A DNA stretch of 64,000 nucleotides from Lachnospiraceae bacterium (lineage in GTDB: Bacteria; Bacillota; Clostridia; Lachnospirales; Lachnospiraceae): contig JAJQDT010000096.1 in NCBI GenBank assembly GCA_021202075.1, positions 1-64,000 of the forward strand. The letters run 5' to 3'. The first letter of the stretch is position 1; each line of letters opens with the position of its first letter. A model generated the notes under the pieces. That model made no database searches and was not told the DNA's origin. It worked only from the letters and a program-made list of their open reading frames with translations. The position numbers and the translations under genes are program-made. Of the stretch, positions 8,516 through 18,583 are shown in pieces.

Positions 8516-9493
8516 TTATCTGCCAAGCAGAAGCGGAAGCGCGTCGCCCAGAAGATCATATTGGCACATACACAGCGCATCCATGCCGCTGGCGTGAATG
8601 TTGCCGCCCCGGATCCCAACAGCCGCAAAGCCCGCCAGACGAATGGACATAATACCTGCCGAGGAATCCTCAAATCCAACCACGTGGCGTTTCTCATTCT
8701 CTGTAATCCCCAGTCCCACTTTCGCAGTCTCCGAGTACAGCCACGGATGTGGTTTTGGCGCCAGCTCTCCAATGGTGCCGCTCTGGCCTTTTTTGAATGT
8801 CTGCCCGGCCGTAATTACTGCATCATAGAACTCCAGTGGATCCCCCATCTTTAAGGTCTGAAACGCGGAGACAATCTCAGGCATCGCTTTTGTATACAGA
8901 CCGGAAGTGACCAGCCCAATGCGAATTCCGTTCCCCTTTACCTCCTCCAGAAATTCCTTTAGCCCGGGCGCGGGTGTAAACGCGCCTTGCCGCCCTCTCC
9001 CCTCCAGGATTTCTTTCATTTCACGCTCAGTCGTCTCAAAATAAATCCGTCTCGCCTCTGTAATTTCTTTGCCCGGACAGTATTTGTCAATGCAATACTG
9101 CAAATGCTCCGATACCGAATGACCCGATACATGAGGCTCATCGGCAGCCTCCAGTTCAAAATGCGGATTATTCATCAGCTTCGCTGTCGTCTGCTCAATA
9201 ATCCACATCCAGAATGACTCACTTTTTACGCTGGTTCCGTCCAGGTCCATCAGGATTGCCTTTGCCGGACCTTCATAATATACTTCCGGTACTTTATACC
9301 AGGCCGGATAGCCCATAGCCGATTTCACATAGCATAGCGTCTTATCCGCAAATGCTACAAATTCCACCTTTCGGTCCTTCGGAGTGAAGATTGCTTCCAC
9401 TCCCTCCTTTCCGCACACAAAGCTTCCGTCAGAAGTCTGTGCCAGCTCTGTCATATTCTCTGTTTTTCCGATTCCCGGATATTTATTTTTCAC
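8516..9493 (-). CDS. HAD-superfamily sugar phosphatase
   Basis: A 325-residue protein with a haloacid dehalogenase fold. Motif I is DLDGTSVKS (Asp83 nucleophile, Asp85), motif II is LVTSG, motif III Lys lies in PKPHPWLY and motif IV is GFEDSSAG. About 75 residues precede motif I and are unusual for the family; they look like a small accessory domain. The start is GTG at 9493 after CGAGGAGCGTGTGCT. It is the last gene of the mannoside operon, 82 bp after the GH38 gene, so a sugar phosphate from mannoside breakdown is a reasonable substrate, but that is inference. Confidence 0.82.
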   Translation of the reverse strand: MKNKYPGIGKTENMTELAQTSDGSFVCGKEGVEAIFTPKDRKVEFVAFADKTLCYVKSAMGYPAWYKVPEVYYEGPAKAILMDLDGTSVKSESFWMWIIEQTTAKLMNNPHFELEAADEPHVSGHSVSEHLQYCIDKYCPGKEITEARRIYFETTEREMKEILEGRGRQGAFTPAPGLKEFLEEVKGNGIRIGLVTSGLYTKAMPEIVSAFQTLKMGDPLEFYDAVITAGQTFKKGQSGTIGELAPKPHPWLYSETAKVGLGITENEKRHVVGFEDSSAGIMSIRLAGFAAVGIRGGNIHASGMDALCMCQYDLLGDALPLLLGR

Positions 9494-9575
9494 AGCACAC
9501 GCTCCTCGTTACCAACAGTCTTTATCCTGATTTCGTATATGTTTTGTTTTGCGCGTCTCGCAAACAGAAAAAAAT

Positions 9576-12431
9576 TCACGAAAAAACAAGCTTCAATGTG
9601 CAGATTTTCCCTGCCCCAATCGTCAGGGATACCGTCTTCCCCTGAATATCCACTTTTTCCAGTACATCTTCTTTTAAATCGGTAAGAAATACCTCTCCAG
9701 GCGCCATGGCAAACGTAACTGCAGCCTCCTCTGCTTTTCGACCCGGATTATACAGGCGCAGAATAACCGCATCGCCCTGCTCCGCCCTCTTCAGGCAGGA
9801 CAGGGAAACGTTTCCCTTCACTTCATAGAAGGAGTATTTCCGGGGAAGATTGTGCTGGCTCCTGCCCGGCTTCTTATCATAAGTTCCATTGCTTTCCATT
9901 TCCGATACACTCGGAACCGTCGTCTGCACCGGTTTCAGCGGAACCCGAAACCACTCTGCGCGATCCGCAAAATTCTCCTCCTCATAAGTCCCGGCCTGAA
10001 ATGCCAGCGCGTACCGGTATTCCAGCACATGCTGCAGCTGCCCGCCCTTCTGACCGGGAAAATATCCCTCACTCCGAAATTCGGTGCAGATAATCGTTCT
10101 TACAGCGCGGAACAGCGTCAACGCCAGCTCACCGGAATTTCTCAGTTCATACTCACCAAGACAATCTGTCAGAACCCCCATTCCCCTTGTTCCGTCATAA
10201 ATCGAGACAAAATTCTGCATCGGCTGAGTCGTCAGTTCATTGTAATACGCACCACTCGGATCCCTCAAGGGGGCTGCACAGCGGCGATCCACTGCAAAGT
10301 GCCCTTCCGCTTCAGCCTGGGATGTCTCAGCTCCTACATTCATAACAACGCTCATCCGATGATCTTCACAGCGATTATCCACCTTTACCTCTACGTCTAC
10401 CTGGCTGCTCCCCTTTTGCAGGGTATAGCAGGTCGTAATCGCCACTACTTCCCTTGCACTGCTTCGTTTGCTTTCTCCGTGAATATAATTTTCCGGTCGA
10501 TATGCGTGCTTCGGCAATTCTATCCGGATCTCCGCCGCCACAGTCGCCGAAAGAGGGCCGTTATCCTTCATATAAATGAGTGCCTGACAGCCTTTGCTTG
10601 TATATGTTTCATTTTGATACGGCGGATAATACATCCAGTAATCTCCCACATCCCCCGTGCTCTCATAGTAATTTACCGGTCCATAAGTCTGCCCGATCCT
10701 TTTGTCATGAACCGTCAGGCTTCCATCCCCATTGACATACACATCCAGAATGCCGTTATCCATCCGGTCACAGCCCAGGCCAATCTCGTCTCCTTTTGTT
10801 TTTCTTGTTTTCGCCCAAAATTTTGTTTTTCTGTTAAATGTGTCATACTCTGCAAGAGAATACACCTGATAACCCCCGGCTGGAATCAGGCCAGTCTCAA
10901 ACCACACGCCGTGCCTGTCCGTATAAAAGGGATACGGCCTGGAGTGCAAATGCACCACCGGCGACACCGCCTCTTTTCGTTCTGTTTCCTGCAGTTCACA
11001 ATGCATCCCTTCACTGTCAACAATCTGAAAATCCCAGATGTTTTTATTCTGCGGCGTATCAATATATGCTTTTAAAATCCCGCTCCTCGGCTTTGCCGAT
11101 GGATTGAACACTACCAGTAAAATGTCATCAGGATCATATCCGGAGAAATCTGTCCTGCCAATCAGCCTCTGCAGATTCCGATTGTAAACCGCATCCGCAA
11201 TCTCCTCTGCCTGAGCCAGCCGGTACATCACATCATCAACCGTCTTATCCTGTGTCACGCCATTAATGGAATCATGCGGATGAGACAAAAGCATATAATC
11301 CAGTGCTTTATCCAGAAAGTTCTGCTCATACCGCTCCCCCAGCATCCATAAAACCACAGAGGTTGGCTCCGCCTGCGAAAACAGCTTGCTCTGTACCTTT
11401 TTGTTCCGCATCTTGATGTGCGGCCTCGTCATCAGCGCATTGCCTGAGAGTGAGGTCGTTGGACCGTCGCGCAGCTCCCCGTGAATTTTGCGCAGCTGAT
11501 CATGCGGCAGCTTCTCTTTTAAAATATTCACGTATTCTGTAATAGAAGAAGACAGGAACTCTATTTCCTCGCTCTGTGCATTTATTTCCGCCAGCAGTTC
11601 CATCAACTGGGGCTGAGAGGTCGTAGAATCGGTCCCATCCATCATCGCCCGGTCATCCGACAGCCACGAATCACGCATCCCATTCCAGGCCTTTTCAACC
11701 GCTGCCTTTATTTTTTCTCTGTGAATTTTTTCGGTATTCTGTATGCGGAAATAATCCTGAACGCAATTCCGCTCATCCGCCTGATGATAGAATTGTCCAT
11801 CCGCCGCATACCGGTACTCATACTCCTCCGTCTTGTATGCTTTTCCTGTCATGATTTCCAGGTAAGCATTCATAAAAAAATTCGCCCGCGCATCATCACC
11901 AAGCCGCGTGGCAAGCACTTCCGTTCCATCCGCGCCGATCCAGCGGAACTCACTCTCCGGCGCTCTGGTCTTATCCACGTTCTTGGAAATAATAACCGTA
12001 TCGATTCCAACCCCCTGATAAATCTGCGGCAGCTGAGAGGGCTGTCCCCAGCCAAAGGACTCATAGCCAACATTCAGACAGCCGCCGAGCTTCTCCGCCT
12101 CCGCTTTCCCTTTCAGGAGATTCCGGATAATGGATTCTCCGGAAACCGGATACAAATCAGGCAGTGTATACCATGGACCCACCTGTATTCTTCCGTCCCG
12201 GATCAGCCGCTCCAGCCGCTCCCTCTCATAAGGGCAAACCTCCAGAAAATCCAGTACAGCCACTGTCTGTCCATCCAGAAGAAATGTTTTATAATCCGGA
12301 TGCTGCTCCAGATTGTCCATTAATTCTTCCATCATATCGCGAAGATACATCCGATTCTCCCAGATCGGATATCTCCATTCCCTGTCCCAATGCGTATGAG
12401 GAATCACATAGCCCATCTTTTTCTTTCCCAT
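9576..12431 (-). CDS. GH38 family alpha-mannosidase
   Basis: A 951-residue glycoside hydrolase family 38 enzyme. The hallmark HTHWDREW at residues 12-19 carries the zinc-binding His and Asp. The N-terminal catalytic domain (about 1-270) includes SFGWGQPSQLPQIY and FRWIGADGTEV, then a three-helix region with HDSINGVTQDKTVDDVMYR, then the large beta-sandwich. There is no signal peptide, so it acts in the cytoplasm on imported mannosides. The start at 12431 follows AGGAGAAATGGC. It could instead hydrolyse 2-O-mannosylglycerate, as MngB does. Neighbours (importer, ManA, HAD phosphatase) support mannose-containing oligosaccharide catabolism. Confidence 0.92.
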   Translation of the reverse strand: MGKKKMGYVIPHTHWDREWRYPIWENRMYLRDMMEELMDNLEQHPDYKTFLLDGQTVAVLDFLEVCPYERERLERLIRDGRIQVGPWYTLPDLYPVSGESIIRNLLKGKAEAEKLGGCLNVGYESFGWGQPSQLPQIYQGVGIDTVIISKNVDKTRAPESEFRWIGADGTEVLATRLGDDARANFFMNAYLEIMTGKAYKTEEYEYRYAADGQFYHQADERNCVQDYFRIQNTEKIHREKIKAAVEKAWNGMRDSWLSDDRAMMDGTDSTTSQPQLMELLAEINAQSEEIEFLSSSITEYVNILKEKLPHDQLRKIHGELRDGPTTSLSGNALMTRPHIKMRNKKVQSKLFSQAEPTSVVLWMLGERYEQNFLDKALDYMLLSHPHDSINGVTQDKTVDDVMYRLAQAEEIADAVYNRNLQRLIGRTDFSGYDPDDILLVVFNPSAKPRSGILKAYIDTPQNKNIWDFQIVDSEGMHCELQETERKEAVSPVVHLHSRPYPFYTDRHGVWFETGLIPAGGYQVYSLAEYDTFNRKTKFWAKTRKTKGDEIGLGCDRMDNGILDVYVNGDGSLTVHDKRIGQTYGPVNYYESTGDVGDYWMYYPPYQNETYTSKGCQALIYMKDNGPLSATVAAEIRIELPKHAYRPENYIHGESKRSSAREVVAITTCYTLQKGSSQVDVEVKVDNRCEDHRMSVVMNVGAETSQAEAEGHFAVDRRCAAPLRDPSGAYYNELTTQPMQNFVSIYDGTRGMGVLTDCLGEYELRNSGELALTLFRAVRTIICTEFRSEGYFPGQKGGQLQHVLEYRYALAFQAGTYEEENFADRAEWFRVPLKPVQTTVPSVSEMESNGTYDKKPGRSQHNLPRKYSFYEVKGNVSLSCLKRAEQGDAVILRLYNPGRKAEEAAVTFAMAPGEVFLTDLKEDVLEKVDIQGKTVSLTIGAGKICTLKLVFS

Positions 12432-12469
12432 GCCATTTCTCCTCCGTTCGTTTATTCTTTATCGCTTCT

Positions 12470-13411
12470 TCAGATTCTGGTCATCAGCGCTTCTACTTGG
12501 CCCTCTACCTGAAAAACTCCGGTCCCGGCCGGCAGCAGTACACTGTCGCCCTTTCGAATGGTCTGAATATCGTCCAGTGTAGAGATTATCCCTTCTCCAT
12601 CCAGAATCAGAAAATGGACAAAAGAATCCTGCCCCGCAAATCCGCTCATGGTTCTTATATGAACTCCGTCCAGATAAAGCTTATCCACCGTAAAGTAATC
12701 GCAGACAGCCAGGTGCGGACTGAATGAATCCGGCAAAACGATGGGATTCATCTTCAGAACCTTCTGCGCTTTCTCTACATCAAGATTCCGCTGCTTTCCG
12801 TCCTTTCCTACCCGTCCATAGTCATAGATCCGGTAGGTAACATTGGAATTCTCCTGAATCTCCGCTACCAGAATATCTTCTCCGATTGCGTGGATGGTTC
12901 CTGCCTCAATCAGCAGCACATCACCTTTCCGCACCCGGATTTTATTGAGCACCTCCGTCAGTGTATTTTCTTTTATCCGTTTTTCAAATTCCTCCCGGGA
13001 AATCCGCCGTGAAAATCCATAGTACAGGCAGGCATCCGGCCCACAATCCACGATATACCACATTTCCGTCTTGCCCTTCTGCCCCTCCTGCTCCAGGGCA
13101 TAATGGTCGTCCGGATGCACCTGTACGGACAGCCGCTCCTTCGCGTCAATCAGCTTAATCAAAATGGGAAACTCGGTCTCTTCCCGGCAATTGCTTCCCA
13201 GAACTTCCTTTCCATGCTCCTCTACATATTGTCCCAATGGCTTTTCGGAATCGCTCCCGTTCTGAATCACCGACTGCCCATCCCGGTGGCAGGAGAGCTC
13301 CCAGGTCTCCGCCAGCTTTTCTCCCCTGTAATCTTTGTGAAATTCCCGCATCAGCCGGGTTCCTCCCCAGATATATTCCTTGTATGCCGGTTTTAATTTT
13401 AAGATAGCCAT
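12470..13411 (-). CDS. manA: class I mannose-6-phosphate isomerase
   Basis: A 313-residue cupin isomerase that converts mannose 6-phosphate to fructose 6-phosphate. The zinc ligands are visible: Gln97 and His99 in LSVQVHPDDHYA, Glu116 in KTEMWYI and His174 in GTIHAIG. The frame extends to a TTG at 13435, but ATG 13411, 11 bases after GAGGAG, gives the usual N-terminus MAILKLKPAYKEYIWGG. It lies between the permease and mannosidase genes, so it channels released mannose into glycolysis once phosphorylated; no mannokinase is visible in the operon. Confidence 0.94.
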   Translation of the reverse strand: MAILKLKPAYKEYIWGGTRLMREFHKDYRGEKLAETWELSCHRDGQSVIQNGSDSEKPLGQYVEEHGKEVLGSNCREETEFPILIKLIDAKERLSVQVHPDDHYALEQEGQKGKTEMWYIVDCGPDACLYYGFSRRISREEFEKRIKENTLTEVLNKIRVRKGDVLLIEAGTIHAIGEDILVAEIQENSNVTYRIYDYGRVGKDGKQRNLDVEKAQKVLKMNPIVLPDSFSPHLAVCDYFTVDKLYLDGVHIRTMSGFAGQDSFVHFLILDGEGIISTLDDIQTIRKGDSVLLPAGTGVFQVEGQVEALMTRI

Positions 13412-13442
13412 CGCAATCCATTCTCCTCTATACAAACCCGCA

Positions 13443-14279
13443 TCAGCCTTTCAATGCCCCGGATGTCAGTCCTGCCACAAAACTCTTCTGTGCCAGAAGA
13501 TACAAAATAATCACCGGAACAGCCGCAAAAAACACGTAAGCGAATACAATTCCCCATCTTGCCGAGTAAGGACCTACTGCCGTATAAATACCCACGGTGA
13601 TCGTCTGCACATTTCCCATCAGAAGCGGCGTCTGGAAATCGTTCCAGATTCCCATGCCGACAAAAATAGTTACCGTAGCGGTAGTCGGCTTCAGAAGCGG
13701 GAACAGAATCATCCAGAATCGCTGAAGGGCGGAAGCGCCGTCTAATGACGCCGATTCCTCCAGTTCTACCGGAAGAGCCCGAATAAAATTGGTGTACATA
13801 TAGGTAGAAAACGAAATATTCCCCGATACAAAAATAAAGATCAGGCTTGGGACCCCAAACGGAATTCCTGTTTTCCTCATAAAAATACACAGAGGCAGAT
13901 AAACAATCACATAAGGCACCATCAGGCCAATCAGGAAGTAAATGCGCAGCGCCGAGGAAAATCGTGTTCTCACTCTGGCCAGATAATAGGAAGCCAGCGA
14001 GGATACAAGAATCGTAATCAGGGTACCCGCTACTACAAGAAGCAGAGAGTTTTTATACAGTTCCAGTAAATTGGTGTTCGGACTTTCCAGTACCGCACGG
14101 ATATTATCCAGAATCGGCGGAATCGGAATCGACAGCGGGCTGCTCAGAATCACATCTGAATCCTTAAATGTATTAATCACCGATATATAGATCGGGAGAA
14201 GCACAAAAAGTCCTGCAATCATCAAAATTATCGTCTGGATGATCTTAGCTGTTCTGTCATTCTTTTTCTTTGAATGCAT
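13443..14279 (-). CDS. carbohydrate ABC transporter permease, MalG type
   Basis: A 278-residue inner membrane protein with about six hydrophobic segments; the first is IIQTIILMIAGLFVLLPIYISV. The cytoplasmic EAA loop reads EESASLDGASALQRFWMILF and docks with the ATPase. The ATG at 14279 overlaps the upstream permease stop (TGATG), so the pair is translationally coupled. No ATPase gene is in the operon; such sugar importers in Firmicutes often share an MsmX-type ATPase encoded elsewhere. Confidence 0.93.
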   Translation of the reverse strand: MHSKKKNDRTAKIIQTIILMIAGLFVLLPIYISVINTFKDSDVILSSPLSIPIPPILDNIRAVLESPNTNLLELYKNSLLLVVAGTLITILVSSLASYYLARVRTRFSSALRIYFLIGLMVPYVIVYLPLCIFMRKTGIPFGVPSLIFIFVSGNISFSTYMYTNFIRALPVELEESASLDGASALQRFWMILFPLLKPTTATVTIFVGMGIWNDFQTPLLMGNVQTITVGIYTAVGPYSARWGIVFAYVFFAAVPVIILYLLAQKSFVAGLTSGALKG

Positions 14280-15145
14280 CAAACCTCCACCTCCCTCTTC
14301 CCCATCTGCGTCACCACAACAATAGAAAGTGTTCCGATTACCAAAAACAGCACCACCGCAATTGCTGAAGAATATCCGACAATATTACTGCTGAAGCCCT
14401 GCGCTACAATGTTGTAAACGATTGTCTCTGTCGCGTATCCGGGGCCGCCATCCGTCATAATCTTTACAACATCGTAAATTCGCAGCTCATTGATAATACT
14501 CATCAGAAGGCTGACCGACATTCCCGGGACAATCAATGGCAGCGTCACATTTCGAAATTTATCCCATCGGTTTCCTCCGTCCATGGTACAGGCCTCATAC
14601 AGTTCTTCCGGGATGGTCTGCAGTGCCGCCAGATACAACATCATATGATACCCGAGCGTTCTCCAGATTTCGATAATGATGATGCAGGCCAGTGCGGAAT
14701 TTCTCTTTCCAAGCCAGTTTCCAACCAGCTCCCCGAGCCCCACCGCCTCCAGAAGACCATTCAGCACACCATTGTAGGAAAGGATGCTTTTCCAGACAAA
14801 GGAAAGAGCAACCGCGCTCAGGACAAACGGGATAAAAAAGATGGTTCTGAAAAAATTGTTTCCTTTCGATGGCCGGTTCACCAGCATTGCCAGCAGAAGG
14901 CCAAGTATATTCACAGTAACAATCACGGTTCCCGCAATAATTACGGTATTGATTACAGCATTGCCCAGCCGCGCGTCGTGAAACAGGCTCACATAATTCT
15001 TCACGCCTACAAAGGTCATCTCGTTAAAACCGTTCCATTTGAAAAAGCTGATTCCCAGCGCCATGACGATCGGAATGACCAGAAGAGCGGTATAAATCAC
15101 AAAAGCAGGCAAGACAAAAGCAAAAGATACTTTATTCTTTTTCAT
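14279..15145 (-). CDS. carbohydrate ABC transporter permease, MalF type
   Basis: A 288-residue membrane protein with six predicted helices, starting VSFAFVLPAFVIYTALLVIPI. The EAA loop is ELYEACTMDGGNRWDKFRNV followed by TLPLIVPGM. It pairs with the MalG-type permease, whose start overlaps its stop, and receives substrate from the binding protein encoded 167 bp upstream. In that gap GGAGATTG and CAATCTCC (15168-15213) form a possible hairpin, which may set lower expression of the permeases than of the binding protein. Confidence 0.93.
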   Translation of the reverse strand: MKKNKVSFAFVLPAFVIYTALLVIPIVMALGISFFKWNGFNEMTFVGVKNYVSLFHDARLGNAVINTVIIAGTVIVTVNILGLLLAMLVNRPSKGNNFFRTIFFIPFVLSAVALSFVWKSILSYNGVLNGLLEAVGLGELVGNWLGKRNSALACIIIIEIWRTLGYHMMLYLAALQTIPEELYEACTMDGGNRWDKFRNVTLPLIVPGMSVSLLMSIINELRIYDVVKIMTDGGPGYATETIVYNIVAQGFSSNIVGYSSAIAVVLFLVIGTLSIVVVTQMGKREVEV

Positions 15146-15312
15146 AATGCTTCAAATCTCCTTAAAAAAGGAGATTGCCATAAGTCTCAAAAGGAGCCTA
15201 CAACAATCTCCATTGCCCATCTGTCCCCATTCATCGCAGAAAGACCTTCAGCAGATATGCGCATCATGCGGCGCCATATATGCATATATCAGGTTTTCAT
15301 GCATCAGACAGA

Positions 15313-16569
15313 TTACTGTTCGTCTAACAGTCTCTGATATTCGGTATCCCAGCTGTCAAGCTCCGACGACACATCCGCCCCGCTGAAAATATTCTGGAAG
15401 GATTTGTCCATGAAGGAAGACATCCCTGACGGGAACGCATAGTCTCCGGTAATGGCATTCAATTCTGATTTTACTGTATAACCTTCAATATTCTCGAGGA
15501 ATTTGGTGGTAACCGGTCCCATCTCATAAGTCACCGCTTCCACGGTCGTTGAGAACAACCCGTCACATTCCAGCCATGCCTGATAGCCTGACGTATCCTC
15601 TCCAAAGATATACTTGATAAACTCCCATGCGGCATCCTGGTTTTTGCTGTCCTTATAGACCGCCCATGTGGATGCATTGCCGATTGCGATTTCACTTCCG
15701 TCCATCGCCGGAACGATGAATACTCCAAAATCTTCATTTCCGGCACTGTCCAGGGTCGCATTCATCCAGGAACCATCAATCAGCATCACCGCGTCGCCCT
15801 TCAGGAACGCATCCGCACACTGACTGTAGCTTAAGGAAAGTCCGCCCTCATAATAATATCCGGCATTTACCATGTCCTGATAAGTCGTCAGAATATTCTG
15901 AATCAGTTCATTATTCCAGGTATAGGTGCCCTCCGCAAGTCCCTGCACAAAGTCCGGATATGCGTTCTGCACCTGTGTATCGCCTTCCGCTACCCAGAAC
16001 ATTCCGCCTGTCGCCCAGGTATCTCCGGTTCCGCCACACATCAGAGGAACCAGTCCGGCTTCCTTAATGGTTTCGCAGATATTAATGAAATCATCCCATG
16101 TCTCCGGTTCTTCAAGCCCAAGCTCCTCGAACACCTCTTTGTTATAATAGCACTGCCCCTTGTACTGCACGCTCGCCGGAATTTCTACTACTGTTCCGCT
16201 GATTTCTGTAATCAGATCCGGGTTAAACAGCGCCTGTACATCTTCTGGCACTTCAGCAAAAATTCCCATCGTCGCCAGCTTGCTGGCCTCCACCAGAACA
16301 TCCGGGAACTCTCCGCTGTTCAGCTTTGTTCTCCAGAAAGAATCCCGGTCATCGCCGCTGGCCAGTACCAGTTCCACCTTGATTTCCGGATGTGCCTCCT
16401 CAAACGGTTCAATAAAGCCCTGCCAGATTTCTGACGTAATGTTGTCCGTCTCAAACACGCCAAAGGTAATCGTTGTCTGCTCCGTTTCCGCCTGCACCCC
16501 AATTCCCGAAAAAACAGAAGCCGCCAGGCTTGCGCTCATTGCAAGCGCCATCATTTTTGATCTTTTCAC
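15313..16569 (-). CDS. extracellular sugar-binding protein of an ABC importer (family 1)
   Basis: A 418-residue secreted protein. The start is GTG at 16569 after AAGGAGGAAAAAGTA; the upstream open frame lacks such a site. The signal peptide is KRSKMMALAMSASLAASVF followed by SGIGVQAE. It has no lipobox cysteine, which is unusual for a Gram-positive binding protein and suggests signal peptidase I cleavage with another way of staying at the cell. The family 1 pattern (ITFGVFETDN.., EIWQGFIEPFEEAHPEIKVE, GDAVMLIDGSWMNATL) is clear. It is the first gene of the mannoside operon, divergent from the YesM-type kinase. Confidence 0.93.
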   Translation of the reverse strand: MKRSKMMALAMSASLAASVFSGIGVQAETEQTTITFGVFETDNITSEIWQGFIEPFEEAHPEIKVELVLASGDDRDSFWRTKLNSGEFPDVLVEASKLATMGIFAEVPEDVQALFNPDLITEISGTVVEIPASVQYKGQCYYNKEVFEELGLEEPETWDDFINICETIKEAGLVPLMCGGTGDTWATGGMFWVAEGDTQVQNAYPDFVQGLAEGTYTWNNELIQNILTTYQDMVNAGYYYEGGLSLSYSQCADAFLKGDAVMLIDGSWMNATLDSAGNEDFGVFIVPAMDGSEIAIGNASTWAVYKDSKNQDAAWEFIKYIFGEDTSGYQAWLECDGLFSTTVEAVTYEMGPVTTKFLENIEGYTVKSELNAITGDYAFPSGMSSFMDKSFQNIFSGADVSSELDSWDTEYQRLLDEQ

Positions 16570-16605
16570 TACTTTTTCCTCCTTGTTTTTGGATTTGTTG
16601 GTGTA

Positions 16606-16634
16606 ATTATACAATCCTTTATCCTTCTGCTCAA
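16606..16634 (-). promoter_or_regulatory. probable sigma-A promoter of the mannoside operon
   Basis: On the minus strand TTGAGC and TATAAT are separated by 17 bases, with the -10 box about 37 bases before the GTG start of the binding protein. In the same 214-bp divergent region, GTACAG-CCGT-CTGTAC at about 16725-16740 is a candidate operator for the AraC-type regulator. Confidence 0.65.
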
Positions 16635-16783
16635 TTTCAAAAATTGCATTTTTTATTTAAAATTCATATCTCGCATTGCAATTATTTTACATTTGTTATA
16701 AAATTTTCATAATAGTTCCGTTCAGGTACAGCCGTCTGTACTCGATCGGTCTGATCTGATCTCTTTAAGGCAGGGGCTTTATT

Positions 16784-18583
16784 ATGAAATTAAAAAATGC
16801 ATTCCGAAGTGCCAGCATTTTCACAAAAATATCCTATATGACCTCTGTTGTCATTATTCTGATATCAATCATTTCAACCGCGTTTCTGTCCAGATCTTAT
16901 TCCCGGGAGATCCAGAACCGTGACAAGCTGATTATTCAGGAAGCAGCCAGTGCACTTTTTGATTTTTTTCAATCCGCCTATAATAATATGTACAATCAGC
17001 GGACGCTGCTTCATTCAAACGGATATATTTCGGATATTATTTCTGAGACCCGTGATGATCCGTCCGAACTTTACGATACGGAAAACCTTCATAAGATCAC
17101 AGAATATCTGACCGCTCTGGTTTATTCGGACGATTCGATCGAATCAGCCGTTCTGTTTACATCAGACGGATATAACGCCTTCTCCTTTTATGCCGAGAGT
17201 AACCAGAAAATATATTCCGGGTATTCCTTCAATGAGCTTTCCTTTATCAAAGAATTTAAGGAATCCTCCGCTTCCATCACGGTGATCTACGATGAGGCGC
17301 CTGATTATCTGACTCTCAGTTCCTCTCCAAACGCGGAGCCGGTTCTCACCTTTCTGGTAAAAATATATGCTCAGCTTGGCCAAAATCCTGAAAATCCGAT
17401 CGGCTATATGATGGTCAATTACTCGCTGGATGCAGTAGAGAACTCCTATGACACGCTCAGCCAGGCTTCTGATGGCGACTACTATGTCCTGAACGGCGAC
17501 TCTCAGGTCATCTACACGAACCGTGCAGAGCATTTTGGCGCAATCTGGAATGCGGAATGGATTTCCGAACCAGATGTTCTGTTTGATAAAACAATCAGCC
17601 TTTCCGGAATCGCCGTAATGGGTTCTCTGGATACACAAAAGCTGCGTCAGACCACCCTGCTCATCAGTCGAAACGCAATCCTGATTGCCGGTTTTGGCGT
17701 TATCATCATGGTGATTGCCATTTTCCTTCTGCATCTGCACTATGGGCGCAAATTTCACAATCTGGCAGATGCGATGAGCGACATCAGTACCGGAAATTTT
17801 TCTGTCCAGCTTCCGGTCAGCTCACAGGATGAAATCGGAACCCTGAGCACTGCTTTCAATCAGATGAGCACGACACTGAATGAATACATTAATAAAACCT
17901 ACCTCGCACAGACCCGGCGCCGTACTGCGGAGCTGTACGCCCTGCAGGCGCAGATTAATCCGCACTTTCTTGCAAATACGATTGAAAGCATCCGGATGAG
18001 CGCGCTGGAAAATGACGACTTTGAATCTTCCGAAATGTTAAGGGAACTCGGTAATCTGTTTCGATGGATGATCCAGTTTGATCAGGATATTATTTATGTG
18101 GAAGATGAAATCGAATATATCGAAACCTACCTGGATCTGATGAAATTCCGCTTTGAGGATCGCTTATCCTTCCGCCTGGATGTGCCACCTGAGATTTACC
18201 TGTTTGGCATTCCAAGGTTCACACTTCAGCCGATTCTGGAAAATGCGCTCTCTCACGGTGCGCCCAACGTCCGGCCAATGGATATTTCGGTAAAATTCTC
18301 AGTAAAGCACGACACTTTGACGGTCGTCGTAAAAGACAATGGGCCAGGCATCGCCGCCGAAGATGTAAAACGATTAAATGACCACATCCAAAATGTCTGT
18401 TCCTATGAGGATTTCGGCGTGGCTCTTCGAAATATTCATACCCGTATCGCTCTTCTGTTCGGAAACTCATATGGGCTTATTGTCAGCAGCAGCTGCTGCC
18501 TGGGCACTACGGTCACGGTGACTTTACCTGCAAAAGGAAAAAAGGAGTTGGAAACATATGTACAAACTGTTAATTGTCGATGA
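16784..18583 (+). CDS. YesM-type sensor histidine kinase
   Basis: A 599-residue membrane kinase. TM1 is at about 15-37, then an extracellular sensor of about 260 residues, TM2 at about 290-315 (AILIAGFGVIIMVIAIFLLHL), a HAMP linker (HNLADAMSDISTGNFSVQLP), and a His_kinase domain with phospho-acceptor His in QINPHFLANTIESIR. The ATP-binding part has ENALSHGA and VKDNGPGIA. It overlaps the following regulator gene by 26 bp. Its location facing the mannoside operon suggests that it senses the sugar or the loaded binding protein and activates that operon. Confidence 0.93.
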   Translation: MKLKNAFRSASIFTKISYMTSVVIILISIISTAFLSRSYSREIQNRDKLIIQEAASALFDFFQSAYNNMYNQRTLLHSNGYISDIISETRDDPSELYDTENLHKITEYLTALVYSDDSIESAVLFTSDGYNAFSFYAESNQKIYSGYSFNELSFIKEFKESSASITVIYDEAPDYLTLSSSPNAEPVLTFLVKIYAQLGQNPENPIGYMMVNYSLDAVENSYDTLSQASDGDYYVLNGDSQVIYTNRAEHFGAIWNAEWISEPDVLFDKTISLSGIAVMGSLDTQKLRQTTLLISRNAILIAGFGVIIMVIAIFLLHLHYGRKFHNLADAMSDISTGNFSVQLPVSSQDEIGTLSTAFNQMSTTLNEYINKTYLAQTRRRTAELYALQAQINPHFLANTIESIRMSALENDDFESSEMLRELGNLFRWMIQFDQDIIYVEDEIEYIETYLDLMKFRFEDRLSFRLDVPPEIYLFGIPRFTLQPILENALSHGAPNVRPMDISVKFSVKHDTLTVVVKDNGPGIAAEDVKRLNDHIQNVCSYEDFGVALRNIHTRIALLFGNSYGLIVSSSCCLGTTVTVTLPAKGKKELETYVQTVNCR